Positions 43,065-52,727 of a stretch of 64,000 nucleotides of DNA are shown in pieces; the first letter of the stretch is position 1; each line of letters begins with the position of its first letter. A program made the position numbers and the translations under genes. The stretch lies in NCBI GenBank assembly GCA_032164295.1, contig JAJHTX010000008.1, positions 1,488,001-1,552,000 of the forward strand, read 5' to 3'. The DNA is from Inonotus obliquus (taxonomy: Eukaryota > Basidiomycota > Agaricomycetes > Hymenochaetales > Hymenochaetaceae). Below the pieces are notes generated by a model that was not told where the DNA came from, made no database searches, and saw only the letters and a program-made list of their open reading frames with translations.

Positions 43065-44521
43065 TCACGGTTTCCCACAGAAAGCCTCATAATCTCCAAC
43101 GACCACTCCTTGAAGCAGGAGATGACGCCTCAGATCTCGCCGAAACTGCCCAATATCTTCCTCCGCGACAGATAGGTTGACCCTCGTAACAGTATTGGGC
43201 GTATACAATGTTCGGTCACGTTCATCTCTGAAATAGATGTTTCTGAATTTTACAGAGGCTCTCGCTCGGGACCTCAGCATCGCGATGAAACCCCAACACG
43301 GATCGCCATCTCCGCCGAACCTCACCCGTTCGAGAAAGAGTGTCTCGAGACAGGGACAAACAACTGTGTCCAAGTCAAAATCGGTGTCAGGATTGGTGCG
43401 TCTATCATCGATCGGGAGACGATACCGTCCTGTGTTGCCGGCCATACCGCCTATCGGTGCAATGGCAAGTTTGTTGAAAAAACGTCTCGATACGATCGTC
43501 CCCGTCATGTGCATGTATTTAAGAGTAGGAAGGAGTCGGAGGATCTGGATTATAATATCATCCCCCGCGTCGGTCCACGATATAACCAAGGTGGTTAAGG
43601 GCGGGAGCGATCTTCGAAAGAAGTCCAGGACCATCATCCCTTTCGCATTCACTTCCGCGATATCGGTGTCGACCGCAAAAAGTAAATACAACAAATTCGG
43701 AAGCGTCACAAAATCAAGAATTTCAGGTGACACGCCGAGATTATATGTCCCCGTAGTAAGCCTACGAAGGTTAGGCAAGGTGATGAAAGGCTCAGTATGG
43801 TAGCGAGGGCGAAAAGATGACGGCGGGGAAGAGTATCGATAGGACCAGGCGACGAATTCCTTCAAATTGGGGGCAACCTTGAGGAAATTTAACCATATGT
43901 GAAGGAGCTCACTCCCCGGACGTGAAGAATGGCCAAAGGAGATGTCTGCCGACTCGATCAATGAATACAACAGCTGTTCCCCCGTATCCAGATCAAGGTC
44001 CAATTCCTGAAGCACGAGCCGCCTTAGTTTGGAAGATCGCGCAATACTGATACTAGCCCGTGGTGATGGGTTTGTCACCAATATCAAGGACTCCAGCATC
44101 GGCATATTCGTCAATTTCAGTCCTTGAAATTCGGACGACAGCCGCAAGTTCTTCCAAACAAATTTGACCCTCCTCCAGCGGTGCTGCTGAGAAAGCATAC
44201 TCGTGATGAAATACTCCGCAAGGCTATGGGAAGAGTCCCTAAGCCAGCCATCGCAGGCGACAAAGTAGTTGAGTGGGACCTCATTTGTCCTTTCGAGCCA
44301 CGTATCAAAAATCTTCACGGCCGTTTCGTGAGTGCAAGCGTAGCAATTGATGCACAAATACGACCACAGTTCCCCGAAAGACAAGGATAGACTTCTCGCG
44401 AGATACGAAGAGGAACTTCAGTGGACTCGGGATACATGGCGTACATGTTGCCTGGATGAAATGGTTGTGGTAAGGCGAGCAGAAATATGTGACAGAGAAT
44501 CTCGGGCGGAAGACTGTTCAT
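43065..44521 (-). CDS. F-box protein with leucine-rich-like repeats (frame break in F-box)
   Basis: The first frame starts at an ATG at 44521 with a textbook F-box N-terminus (LPPEILCHIFLLALP, then VPLRISR). The usual continuation VCxxWR is absent. Within about ten codons (near 44390-44400) the reading frame shifts to a second 439-codon frame that begins LSFGELWSYLCI and runs to 43065. That frame holds LRR-like repeats (LKLTNMPMLESL, LPNLRRLT, LPPLTTLVISW, LPTLKYMHMTG, CPCLETLFLERV). No plausible intron bridges the frames, so a small deletion in the F-box is likely. The protein would be a substrate-binding subunit of an SCF ubiquitin ligase if intact. The duplicate at 48540-49008 carries the same break, so the break is older than the duplication. 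Confidence 0.72.
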
Positions 44522-44910
44522 AGTAGTAGCTGTCGATATTTGGTACGACGACAAGAAGAGAGAAAGCTATTGTCACGTCATGTCACAGTCGAGCATCACG
44601 GACTCGGCTAATACAGTACAATATCATTACAAATATAGTAACTTTTCTTCAAACAGCCGATTGTCTTCGTCGAGGTCATATTCATGCAATACAGTCGAAT
44701 AACTTTGTAACTACAAAGTTATTTTTGTGGAAATCTGTTTTGGGTAAGATGCAAATGTGTTTTCACGACGACCCAAATTGGAATCAGGAGAAGCAATCTT
44801 GCATAATGCAAAGTAAAGCACCTCACACGAGTTGGTATAACTGTGCCCACATCATCTCACTCTCTGCACTTTGAACTTACCCATCAATCACTTCTCCTTC
44901 ACTAGGCACT

Positions 44911-45717
44911 ATGTCCTACACCAAGACCATGTCCTACTCCACGATCAAAAGCAAGGTGCATCGTGATAGGTTTCAAAGGAGACTTAAATCTGCATATGCA
45001 GTCGTAGAGCGACAGTATAACCTTGCCACTGTAACAAAAAACAAGTCGGAGGTTCTACTTGGCCTTCGGTCTGCAATAATCAAATTCATAAAAGACAAGG
45101 ATGAACACGACCCGGAAGCTCGCGTAGTCGACGACCGGATGTTCAATGCAATCCAACAAGCTGAAAAGGAGCTAAGAACTGGTTGTGATTGTTCGTTTGG
45201 TGCGAAATCTGAAGAGAGAACGAGGAACAAATGGGGTGAAGTCGATTTTAAGATCTTCGGCAACACCGAAGGAATAGCACGCATTGGAACCATGGAAGAT
45301 AGCATAGAGTGTTTGTCAATTGTGAACAAAGCATACGAATCCTTAGCGGATTGTACAAAGCTATATGATAGGCATAGAGAAAGTATCGTTTCTTGGTATA
45401 ATACTCTCCAGAACTTCAAGAGTGATGCGTGGTTGCAGTCAGCGTATGACCAGCTATTCCAAGATGCAAGCGGTACTGTGAAACAAATACACAGAGAGGC
45501 TACTAGTAAAGAGTTGAAAGACCTTTTTTCGCACTCAACTCGTGAGTACAAGAAGAAGCTTAAACATGCGATGATGGAAATGAACAAACTTTGTGAAAAA
45601 ATTGAAACCGCGGCAGGAGCAGGAAACGGCTTGGATAGGAAAAAAAAGAAAAAGAAACTAGGTTTAGTAGGACGACTCGGAAGTTCCCGGAAGAAGAGTG
45701 GAAAACGGTTTGGATAA
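44911..45717 (+). CDS. Unknown helical protein, basic tail (copy A)
   Basis: Single-exon ORF of 268 aa from an ATG that directly follows a conserved leader shared with copy B. It is predominantly alpha-helical by composition, with Lys/Glu-rich segments, several Trp/Tyr positions (SWYNTLQ) and a strongly basic C-terminus (KKKKKKLGL, SRKKSGKRFG) like a nuclear localisation or nucleic-acid-binding tail. No signal peptide or TM. Family not recognised. Copy B (49407-50129) has the same N-terminal and central blocks (FQRRLKSAYAVVERQYNLAT, HREATSKELKDLFSHS) but a different C-terminus, and differs at dozens of residues and several indels. The neighbouring prolidase copies are nearly identical, so this gene has changed unusually fast. 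Confidence 0.65.
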   Translation: MSYTKTMSYSTIKSKVHRDRFQRRLKSAYAVVERQYNLATVTKNKSEVLLGLRSAIIKFIKDKDEHDPEARVVDDRMFNAIQQAEKELRTGCDCSFGAKSEERTRNKWGEVDFKIFGNTEGIARIGTMEDSIECLSIVNKAYESLADCTKLYDRHRESIVSWYNTLQNFKSDAWLQSAYDQLFQDASGTVKQIHREATSKELKDLFSHSTREYKKKLKHAMMEMNKLCEKIETAAGAGNGLDRKKKKKKLGLVGRLGSSRKKSGKRFG

Positions 45718-45902
45718 GGGTAAAGAGAAGGAGAAGTGGTACCATCATTGATGATGATCCTTTTTGGTCTTTTGTACTACATATATCATATAAGTCTTAC
45801 AATACATCATACCTAAGTACTGACCGGTGTACATGCGTCGCTCGTTTACATACACACACAATCTACATGTATTTCACTCTTTCACTTTCCATTCATTCAT
45901 GC

Positions 45903-47949
45903 CTACAACTCTCCAGAACAAACTCCTTCAATCCAACTAATCTCCTTCCCCACACTCGTCAAACTCTCACATTCAGCCTCCGTGATAAGTACAACATCTT
46001 CAATTCTAACTCCTCCAACGGACTCGTATTGCGCTAGGATGGAGTGATTGATATATCTCGAAGAACGAATTGGAGAGAGTAAGTGCGGATGGAAGTATAT
46101 TCCTGGTTCAACCGTCTGTCGCGAGAACGAAAAGAGGAAGGGCGAAAATAGGATATGTAAGTTGTATATGTAGGAGGATGAGACGGGAAAGGAATGAGAT
46201 GACTTACGACGACCATATTCTCCTCCAGAGGAAGCCTCAACCTCAAATACGTATATAAATCCTCACATCCTTCTCTCTCTTTCCCAATCGTGTCGTTAAC
46301 GACAGGCTTACTAGCGCTCGGAACATCATGTACGTCCAACCCGAGACTATGTCCAACTCCGTGAGGGAAAAACGCAGCACTGACACCTGAGGCCAATATG
46401 GCTTCTTCAGAATTCCAGGATCCTGAGTTTGGTGAGTCGGGCGAGAGGAAGATTCCGAGCTTTTGAAAACCGCGGATTAGGGTACGGTGGCAGAGGAGTT
46501 GGACTTTGTCCCAGTGTAGACCGGGTTTGAGGATTTGGAGGGATGCCTATGTGTATTGTTAATGTTTTCCACAAATATTCGTCTTTGGGAGCGGTAAGGT
46601 GAGGTGAGGTGATGGATGGGTGATTGTTCACTTTTTGCATCTCAAGAACGAGATCATAAATCGCTCGAGCTTCAGGTGTAAACTTTCCTCCATTCCCAAC
46701 GGGCATAGTCCTCGTAACTGGCAGATGCATGCATCAGTATCAAGTACACCAACAAGGACATCTTCCGATAGGCAAGTAACTCACTATCACTCGCATAACA
46801 TTTCCATTCACAACCAGGATCAATGAGTAAGACTTGAGGATGCAATTCCTTGCTCTGTCCATCAACGAAGGCACCATTGTTCTGATGATCGTGATGATGA
46901 ACGGGTCCCCACGCGAATTCTTTATCGTTACAACAGTAATGTAGCGTTGCAGCACGAGTGGAGGCTGCTACGATAGGTAAATACGCTTGGTGTTCAGATC
47001 TGAATCAGCGGCAGAATTCAGTCTCGATTTTTCTTCTTTTCGAAACAACTACCAGGTGAGGATGAACTTACCCTTCACGTCTACAAGAAGCAACAAAAAT
47101 CGCTTCTGCCTCTGCTTCCTTCTCAATAAGCCATTCACCCGGAAGTAAAGGTCTTTCAATCGCAGCTCCTGGTTCACGTTTGATCAGTCCTCGAACAGCT
47201 CTTCCCAAAGTACGCATAACAACTTCATGTGCTCTCGAACTAATCTCGTTAGCTTTTCGAATTTGAGTGATTTCATACTCGGTCTTGATTAACCGAGCTC
47301 GATGTAACGCAGCCAGTAGATACGCGTCCGTTCGATTGAGTTGGAGTTGAGCGAAGAAGTCTTGGTCGTTTCCCGGTTGGAGATCCGGGAATAAACGTGA
47401 ACCAAAAGGTAAAGTGTGCAAAATCGCTTCCGGATAAGCCTTCTGATACGTATGAATCGCTTCAACGAGCGATGAAACATATGCAAGACGCGTAGTTTCG
47501 ACGAAGAGTGCTGAAGCTTGATCGAGTGCTGGAGGTGGGACGCTCCACATCAAATCTGCTGTTTGTATTTCCGGGATGAAGAGTTCGATGGCTGGAGATG
47601 ATGAGAGGGATGTTCCATATTGGTAGACTAGGAGGAGGTATGATCCGCAAATTGGAACGGGTTAAGACAGGGTATCGGAAGCGAGATTTAGATGGGCAGC
47701 TCACGGAAGGTGACATCCTGATAGATAATAGAAGTTCGATTCCTATGCAGCATGAGCTCGTATGAGATTGACACATTAAGCTGGAAGAGAGCAACGGGGA
47801 ATCGCAAATCATACAAAAGGCTCGTGCGACGGCCTGGTAACAAGAAGAAACAAGTGAACGACTGCTCACCTGACGAAAAGGCATCTCACGATCTGTATCA
47901 TTCCTGTAAGGCGTTACACCTCCAGCAAGGAGAGCGATTTGTGGCTATT

Positions 47950-47984
<35 letters not shown>

Positions 47985-48180
47985 TATCGTCATCTTCGTA
48001 TTCATCTTCGTATTCAGATGAAGTGAGAGGGTGTGCGAACCTTGGCACGTTGGTCATCAGGCAACAACTCGACCAGCTTCTCGAATGTTTTCAATACATG
48101 TGCGCGAACTAGATTATTCAATGATCGTGAGTATAGTTTGTAGAGAGCGGCATGTGTTGTACGTTACCTGGGTGAGCCAT
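45903..48180 (-). pseudogene. Xaa-Pro dipeptidase (prolidase, M24B) copy A, splice acceptor lost
   Basis: Same nine-exon structure as the intact copy at 50403-52640, and nearly identical in protein. The acceptor before exon 5 reads TTTG|CGG here instead of TTAG|CGG (the base at 47649 differs), so the AG is gone. The next AG downstream gives the wrong frame. Without correct splicing the central M24 fold cannot be made. All metal-site residues are otherwise present (DPGCEWKCYASD, HGVGHSLGLDVHD, TVEPGIYF, GGVRIEDV). Intron 2 contains an expanded GTC trinucleotide run that is short and imperfect in copy B. A sequencing error at one base would restore the gene, so confidence in the broken state is moderate. 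Confidence 0.7.
47950..47983. repeat. (GTC)n trinucleotide microsatellite inside prolidase intron 2
   Basis: About eleven perfect GTC units, continuing as imperfect repeats. The equivalent intron in copy B (about 52430-52480) has only a few imperfect units, so the tract changed length after the duplication. Confidence 0.85.
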
Positions 48181-48276
48181 GTTTGAATCTTCGGTGGTGA
48201 GGGTCAGTAAGCAAATCACTGCCAGACTCCGATCATCCTCACTTCCATCTTCTCTTTCAGCGACAAACCACGCCCG

Positions 48277-48654
48277 ATGACCTCCTCAAAGTCCGAACAA
48301 TCTTATATTCACGCTTCCCTCCTCTCCGACCCTCCTCTCCGGCTAGATGGACGTTCATTAGAAGATTACAGACCAATATCACTCGAAACTCAAATACTAC
48401 CGTTAACGAATGGTAGTGCTCGTGTTAATATTGGTGGGGCGAGTCTCGTCGGTGTAAGCGGTGATGGTAATGGGCTACAGGGAACGGAAGTTTTAGCTGG
48501 TGTTAAACTCGAAGTGGAGGATATTATTAGTGGAAATGGAGAGCCCGTCGTGCTGGGTTTGTCACCAATATCAAGAACTCCAGCATCGGCATATTCGTCA
48601 ATTTCAGTCCTTGAAATTCGGACGACAGCCGCAAGTTCTTCCAAACAAACTTGA
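48277..48654 (+). pseudogene. Truncated RRP42 5' fragment fused to antisense F-box sequence
   Basis: The first 88 codons match the N-terminus of the full RRP42 gene at 52728 (SKSEQSYIHASLLSDPP, RLDGRS, YRPISLETQILPL). At the duplication junction (48539/48540) the homology stops, and the frame runs on for about 37 codons through antisense F-box sequence to a stop at 48654. This is the direct by-product of the tandem duplication. The chimeric ORF keeps the RRP42 promoter region and start, so it could be transcribed, but it lacks most of the RNase PH fold. Confidence 0.85.
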
Positions 48655-49008
48655 CCCTCCTCCAGCGGTGCTGCTGAGAAAGCATACTCGTGATGAAATA
48701 CTCCGCAAGGCTATGGGAAGAGTCCCTAAGCCAGCCATCGCAGGCGACAAAGTAGTTGAGTGGGACCTCATTTGTCCTTTCGAGCCACGTATCAAAAATC
48801 TTCACGGCCGTTTCGTGAGTGCAAGCGTAGCAATTGATGCACAAATACGACCACAGTTCCCCGAAAGACAAGGATAGACTTCTCGCGAGATACGAAGAGG
48901 AACTTCAGTGGACTCGGGATACATGGCGTACATGTTGCCTGGATGAAATGGTTGTGGTAAGGCGAGCAGAAATATGTGACAGAGAATCTCGGGCGGAAGA
49001 CTGTTCAT
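48540..49008 (-). pseudogene. Truncated F-box gene copy (5' part only)
   Basis: Starts at an ATG at 49008 with the same LPPEILCHIFLLALP F-box start as 44521, and the same internal frame break. It ends at the duplication junction, where the F-box coding sequence stops after TNMPMLEFLILVTN and RRP42 antisense sequence follows. It lacks all of the LRR-like region, so it is non-functional as an F-box adaptor. Confidence 0.85.
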
Positions 49009-49406
49009 AGTAGTAACTGTCGATATTTGGTACGACAAGAAGAGAGAAAGCTATTGTCAAGTCATGTCACAGTCGTGCATCACTCGGACTCGGCTGATAC
49101 AATATGATCATTACAAATAGTAACTTTTCTTCAAACAGCCGATTGTATACATTATCTCTTCGTCGAGGTCATATTCATGCAATACGTTCGCCGAATGACT
49201 TTGTAACTACAAAGTTCCCTTTGTGGAAATATGTTTTGGGTGAGATGCAAATGTATTTTCACGACGACCCAAATTGGAATCAGGAGAAGCAATCTTGCAT
49301 AATGCAAGGTAAAGCACCTCACACGAGTTGGTATAACTGTGCCCACATCATCTCACTCTCTGCACTTTGAACTTACCCATCAATCACTTCTCCTTCAGTA
49401 GGCACT

Positions 49407-50129
49407 ATGTCCCACACCAAGATCATGCCCTACTCCACGATCAAAAGCAAGGTGTTTCAAAGGAGACTTAAATCTGCATATGCAGTCGTAGAGCGACAGT
49501 ATAACCTTGCCACTGTAGCAAAAAACAAGTCGGAGGCTCTACTTGTCCTTCGATCTGCAATAATCAAATTCATAGCAAATAAGGATAACAATAAAAATCG
49601 CGAAGTCGACGACCAGATATTCAAAGAAATCCAACAAGCTGTAGAGGAGCTAAAAACTGGTTGTGTGGAATCTGAAGAGAGAACGAAGAACAAATGGGGT
49701 GAAGTCTATTTTAGGATCCTCGGCGACATCGAAGAAATAGCACGCGATGGAAACATGGAAGATATCATCGAGTGTTTGTCCTTTGTGAGCAAAGTATACA
49801 AAACCTTAGCGGATTGTACAAAGCTATATGATAAGCATAGAGAAAGTATCGTTTCTTGGTATAATACTCTCCAGTGGTTGCGATCAGCGGATGACCATCA
49901 ATTCCGAGATGCAAGTAGTACTGTGAAACAAATACACAGAGAGGCTACTAGTAAAGAGTTGAAAGACCTTTTTTCGCACTCAAATCGTGAGTACGAGAAG
50001 GAGTTGATTCTTGCGGCGATGAAAATGGCCCTTGTAAAAATGGATCATGTATTGGAACGTTTACTATATCAGAATCAGGTTACAGTCTCACGACATTACA
50101 AGTCATCATATTTTATCAGAAACTCATAG
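49407..50129 (+). CDS. Unknown helical protein (copy B, diverged)
   Basis: Single-exon ORF of 240 aa, tandem paralogue of 44911-45717. It shares the blocks RRLKSAYAVVERQYNLAT, NKSEALLVLRSAIIKFI, CTKLYDKHRESIVSWYNTLQ and HREATSKELKDLFSHS. Copy A residues are missing after KSKV, near KTGC and after NTLQ. The C-terminus is unrelated: the lysine-rich tail is replaced by LVKMDHVLERLLYQNQ and a short end. No known domain, signal peptide or TM. Divergence between the copies is high for a duplication in which the adjacent prolidase pair is almost unchanged. It may continue into a spliced 3' exon that I could not define. Confidence 0.6.
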   Translation: MSHTKIMPYSTIKSKVFQRRLKSAYAVVERQYNLATVAKNKSEALLVLRSAIIKFIANKDNNKNREVDDQIFKEIQQAVEELKTGCVESEERTKNKWGEVYFRILGDIEEIARDGNMEDIIECLSFVSKVYKTLADCTKLYDKHRESIVSWYNTLQWLRSADDHQFRDASSTVKQIHREATSKELKDLFSHSNREYEKELILAAMKMALVKMDHVLERLLYQNQVTVSRHYKSSYFIRNS

Positions 50130-50402
50130 GTCTGCTCAACTCTTGCAGGATTTCGAGGTTGCTCATATACTCTTCATAGACTTGCAAGTGGCGATCAGTC
50201 TTACCAATCCACACACATCATTCTCCGTTTGACATGCTAGTACGTTTGATGATCCATATTGTGACTACGTTGGTCTTTCGTACTATATCATATAAGTCTT
50301 ACAATACATCATACCTACTATACGGTGTACATGCGTCGATCGTTTACATACACATGCGAATATACATGCATTTCACTCTTTCACTTTCCATCCCATTCAT
50401 GC

Positions 50403-52640
50403 CTACAACTCTCCAGAACAAACTCCTTCAATCCAACTAATCTCCTTCCCCACACTCGTCAAATTCTCACTTCCATCCTCCGTAATAAGTACAACATCTT
50501 CAATTCTAACTCCTCCAACGGACTCGTATTGCGCTAGGATGGAGTGATTGATATGTCTCGAAGAACGAATTGGAGAGAGTAAGTGCGGGTGGAAGTATAT
50601 TCCTGGTTCGACCGTCTGTCGCGAGAACGAAAAGAGGAAGAGCGAAAGTAGGATTAGTAAGTTGTATATGTAGGAGGAAGAGACGGGAAAAGAATGAGAT
50701 GACTTACGACGACCATATTCTCCTCCAGAGGAAGCCTCAACCTCAAATACGTGTATAACTCCTCACAGCCTTCTCTCTCTTTCCCAATCGTGTCGTTGAC
50801 GACAGGCTTACTAGCGCTCGGAACATCATGTACGTCCAACCCGAGACTATGTCCAACTCCGTGAGGGAAAAACGCAGCACTGACACCTGAGGCCAATATA
50901 GCTTCTTCAGAATTCCAGGACCCTGAGTTTGGTGAGTCGGGCGAGAGGAAGATTCCGAGCTTTTGAAAACCGCGGATTAGGGTACGGTGGCAGAGGAGTT
51001 GGACTTTGTCCCAGTGTAGACCGGGTTTGAGGATTTGGAGGGATGCCTATGTGTACTGTTATTTTTTTCCACGAATATTCGTCTTTGGGAGCGGTAAGGT
51101 GAGATGGGATGATGAATGGGTGATTGCTCACTTTTTGCATCTCAAGAACGAGATCATAAATCGCTCGAGCTTCAGGTGTAAACTTTCCTCCATTCCCAAC
51201 GGGCATAGTCCTCGTAACTGGCAGATGTGTGCATCAGTATCAAGTACACCAACAAGGACATCGTCCGATAGGCAAGTAACTCACTATCACTCGCATAACA
51301 TTTCCATTCACAACCAGGATCAATGAGTAAGACTTGAGGATGCATTTCCTTGTTCTGTCCATCAACGAAGGCACCATTGTTCTGATGATCGTGAGGACGA
51401 ACGGGTCCCCACGCGAATTCTTTATCGTTACAACAGTAATGTAGCGTTGCAGCACGAGTGGAGGTTGCTACGATAGGTAAATACGCTTGGTGTTCAGATC
51501 TAAATCGGCGGCAGAATTCAGTCTCGATTTTTCTTCTTTTCGAAACAACTACCAGGTGAGGATGAACTTACCCTTCACGCCTACAAGAAGCAACAAAAAT
51601 CGCTTCTGCCTCAGCTTCCTTCTCAATAAGCCATTCACCCGGAAGTAAAGGTCTTTCAATGGCAGCTCCAGGTTCACGTTTGATCAATCCTCGAACAGCT
51701 CTTCCCAAAGTACGCATAACAACTTCATGTGCTCTCGAACTAACCTCGTTAGCTTTTCGGATTTGTGTTATCTCATGCTCGGTCTTGATTAACCGAGCTC
51801 GATGCAATGCAGCCAGTAAATATGCGTCCGTTCGATTGAGTTGGAGTTGCGCGAAGAAGTCTTGGTCGTTGCCCGGTTGGAGATCCGGGAATAAACGTGA
51901 ACCAAAAGGTAAAGTATGCAAAATCGCTTCCGGGTAAGCCTTCTGATACGTATGAATCGCTTCAACGAGCGATGAAACATATGCAAGACGCGTAGTTTCG
52001 ACGAAGAGTGCTGAAGCTTGATCGAGTGCTGGAGGTGGGACGCTCCACATCAAGTCTGCTGTTTGTATTTCCGGGATGAAGAATTCGATGGCTGGAGAAG
52101 ATGAAAGGGATGTTCCATATTGGTAGACTAGGAGGAGGTATGAGCCGCTAATTGGAACGGGTTAAGACAGGGTATCGGAAGCGAGATTTAGATGGTCAGC
52201 TCACGGAACGTGACATCCTGATAGATAATAGAAGTTCGATTCCTATGCAGCATAAGCTCGTATGATATTGACACATTAAGAGAGCAACGGGTATCGCAAA
52301 TCATACAAATGGCGGCCTGGTCACAAGAAGAAACAAGTGAACGATTGCTCACCTGACGAAAAGGCATCTCACGATCTGTATCATTCCTGTAAGGCGTTAC
52401 ACCTCCAGCGAGGAGAGCGATTTGCGGCTATTGTCATCGTCGTCGTTATCATCATCTTCGTGTTCGTGTTCGTATTCAGATGAAGTGAGAGGGTGTGCGA
52501 ACCTTGGCACGTTGGTCATCAGGCAATAGCTCGACCAGCTTCTCGAATGTTTTCAATACATGTGTGCAGACTAGATTATTCAATGATCGTGAGTAGAGTT
52601 TGTAGAGAGGTTTGTGTTGTACGGTACCTGGGTGAGCCAT
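50403..52640 (-). CDS. Xaa-Pro dipeptidase (prolidase), M24B family
   Basis: Nine exons (52640-52628, 52570-52503, 52427-52353, 52242-52205, 52147-51572, 51499-51285, 51217-51132, 51046-50708, 50615-50403) encode 540 aa; exon 1 is 13 nt. The N-terminal creatinase-like domain includes LLAGGVTPYRNDTDREMPFRQ and SNFYYLSGC. The C-terminal pita-bread domain carries the two-metal site: Asp317 and Asp328 (DPGCEWKCYASD-ITRT), HGVGH at 419-423, Glu473 (TVEPGIYF) and Glu509 (GGVRIEDV). It would cleave dipeptides with C-terminal proline in the cytosol, part of late protein turnover. Length fits fungal prolidases (about 500-540). Divergent from the RRP42 gene (about 90 bp between starts), so the two probably share a promoter region. 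The duplicate at 45903-48180 has lost a splice acceptor. Confidence 0.93.
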
Positions 52641-52727
52641 GTTTGAATCTTCGGTGGTGAGGGTCAGTAAGCAAATCACTGCCAGACGCCGATCATCCTC
52701 ATCTCTTTCAGTGACAAACCACGCCCG

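Larger units (their letters stand above)
44053..48539. repeat. Tandem duplication, unit A (4,487 bp)
   Basis: Runs from inside the F-box gene through the unknown gene and the prolidase into the first exon of an RRP42 gene. Unit B (48540-52990) repeats the same order. Positions correspond with an offset of 4,487 at the left end and 4,500 across most of the prolidase. The inner junction at 48539/48540 joins truncated RRP42 coding sequence to truncated F-box coding sequence. Confidence 0.9.

Noticed and set aside
44386..44400. 15-nt GT...AG intron bridging the F-box frame break
   Set aside because: Too short to be spliced, and the joined product still lacks the expected F-box residues.
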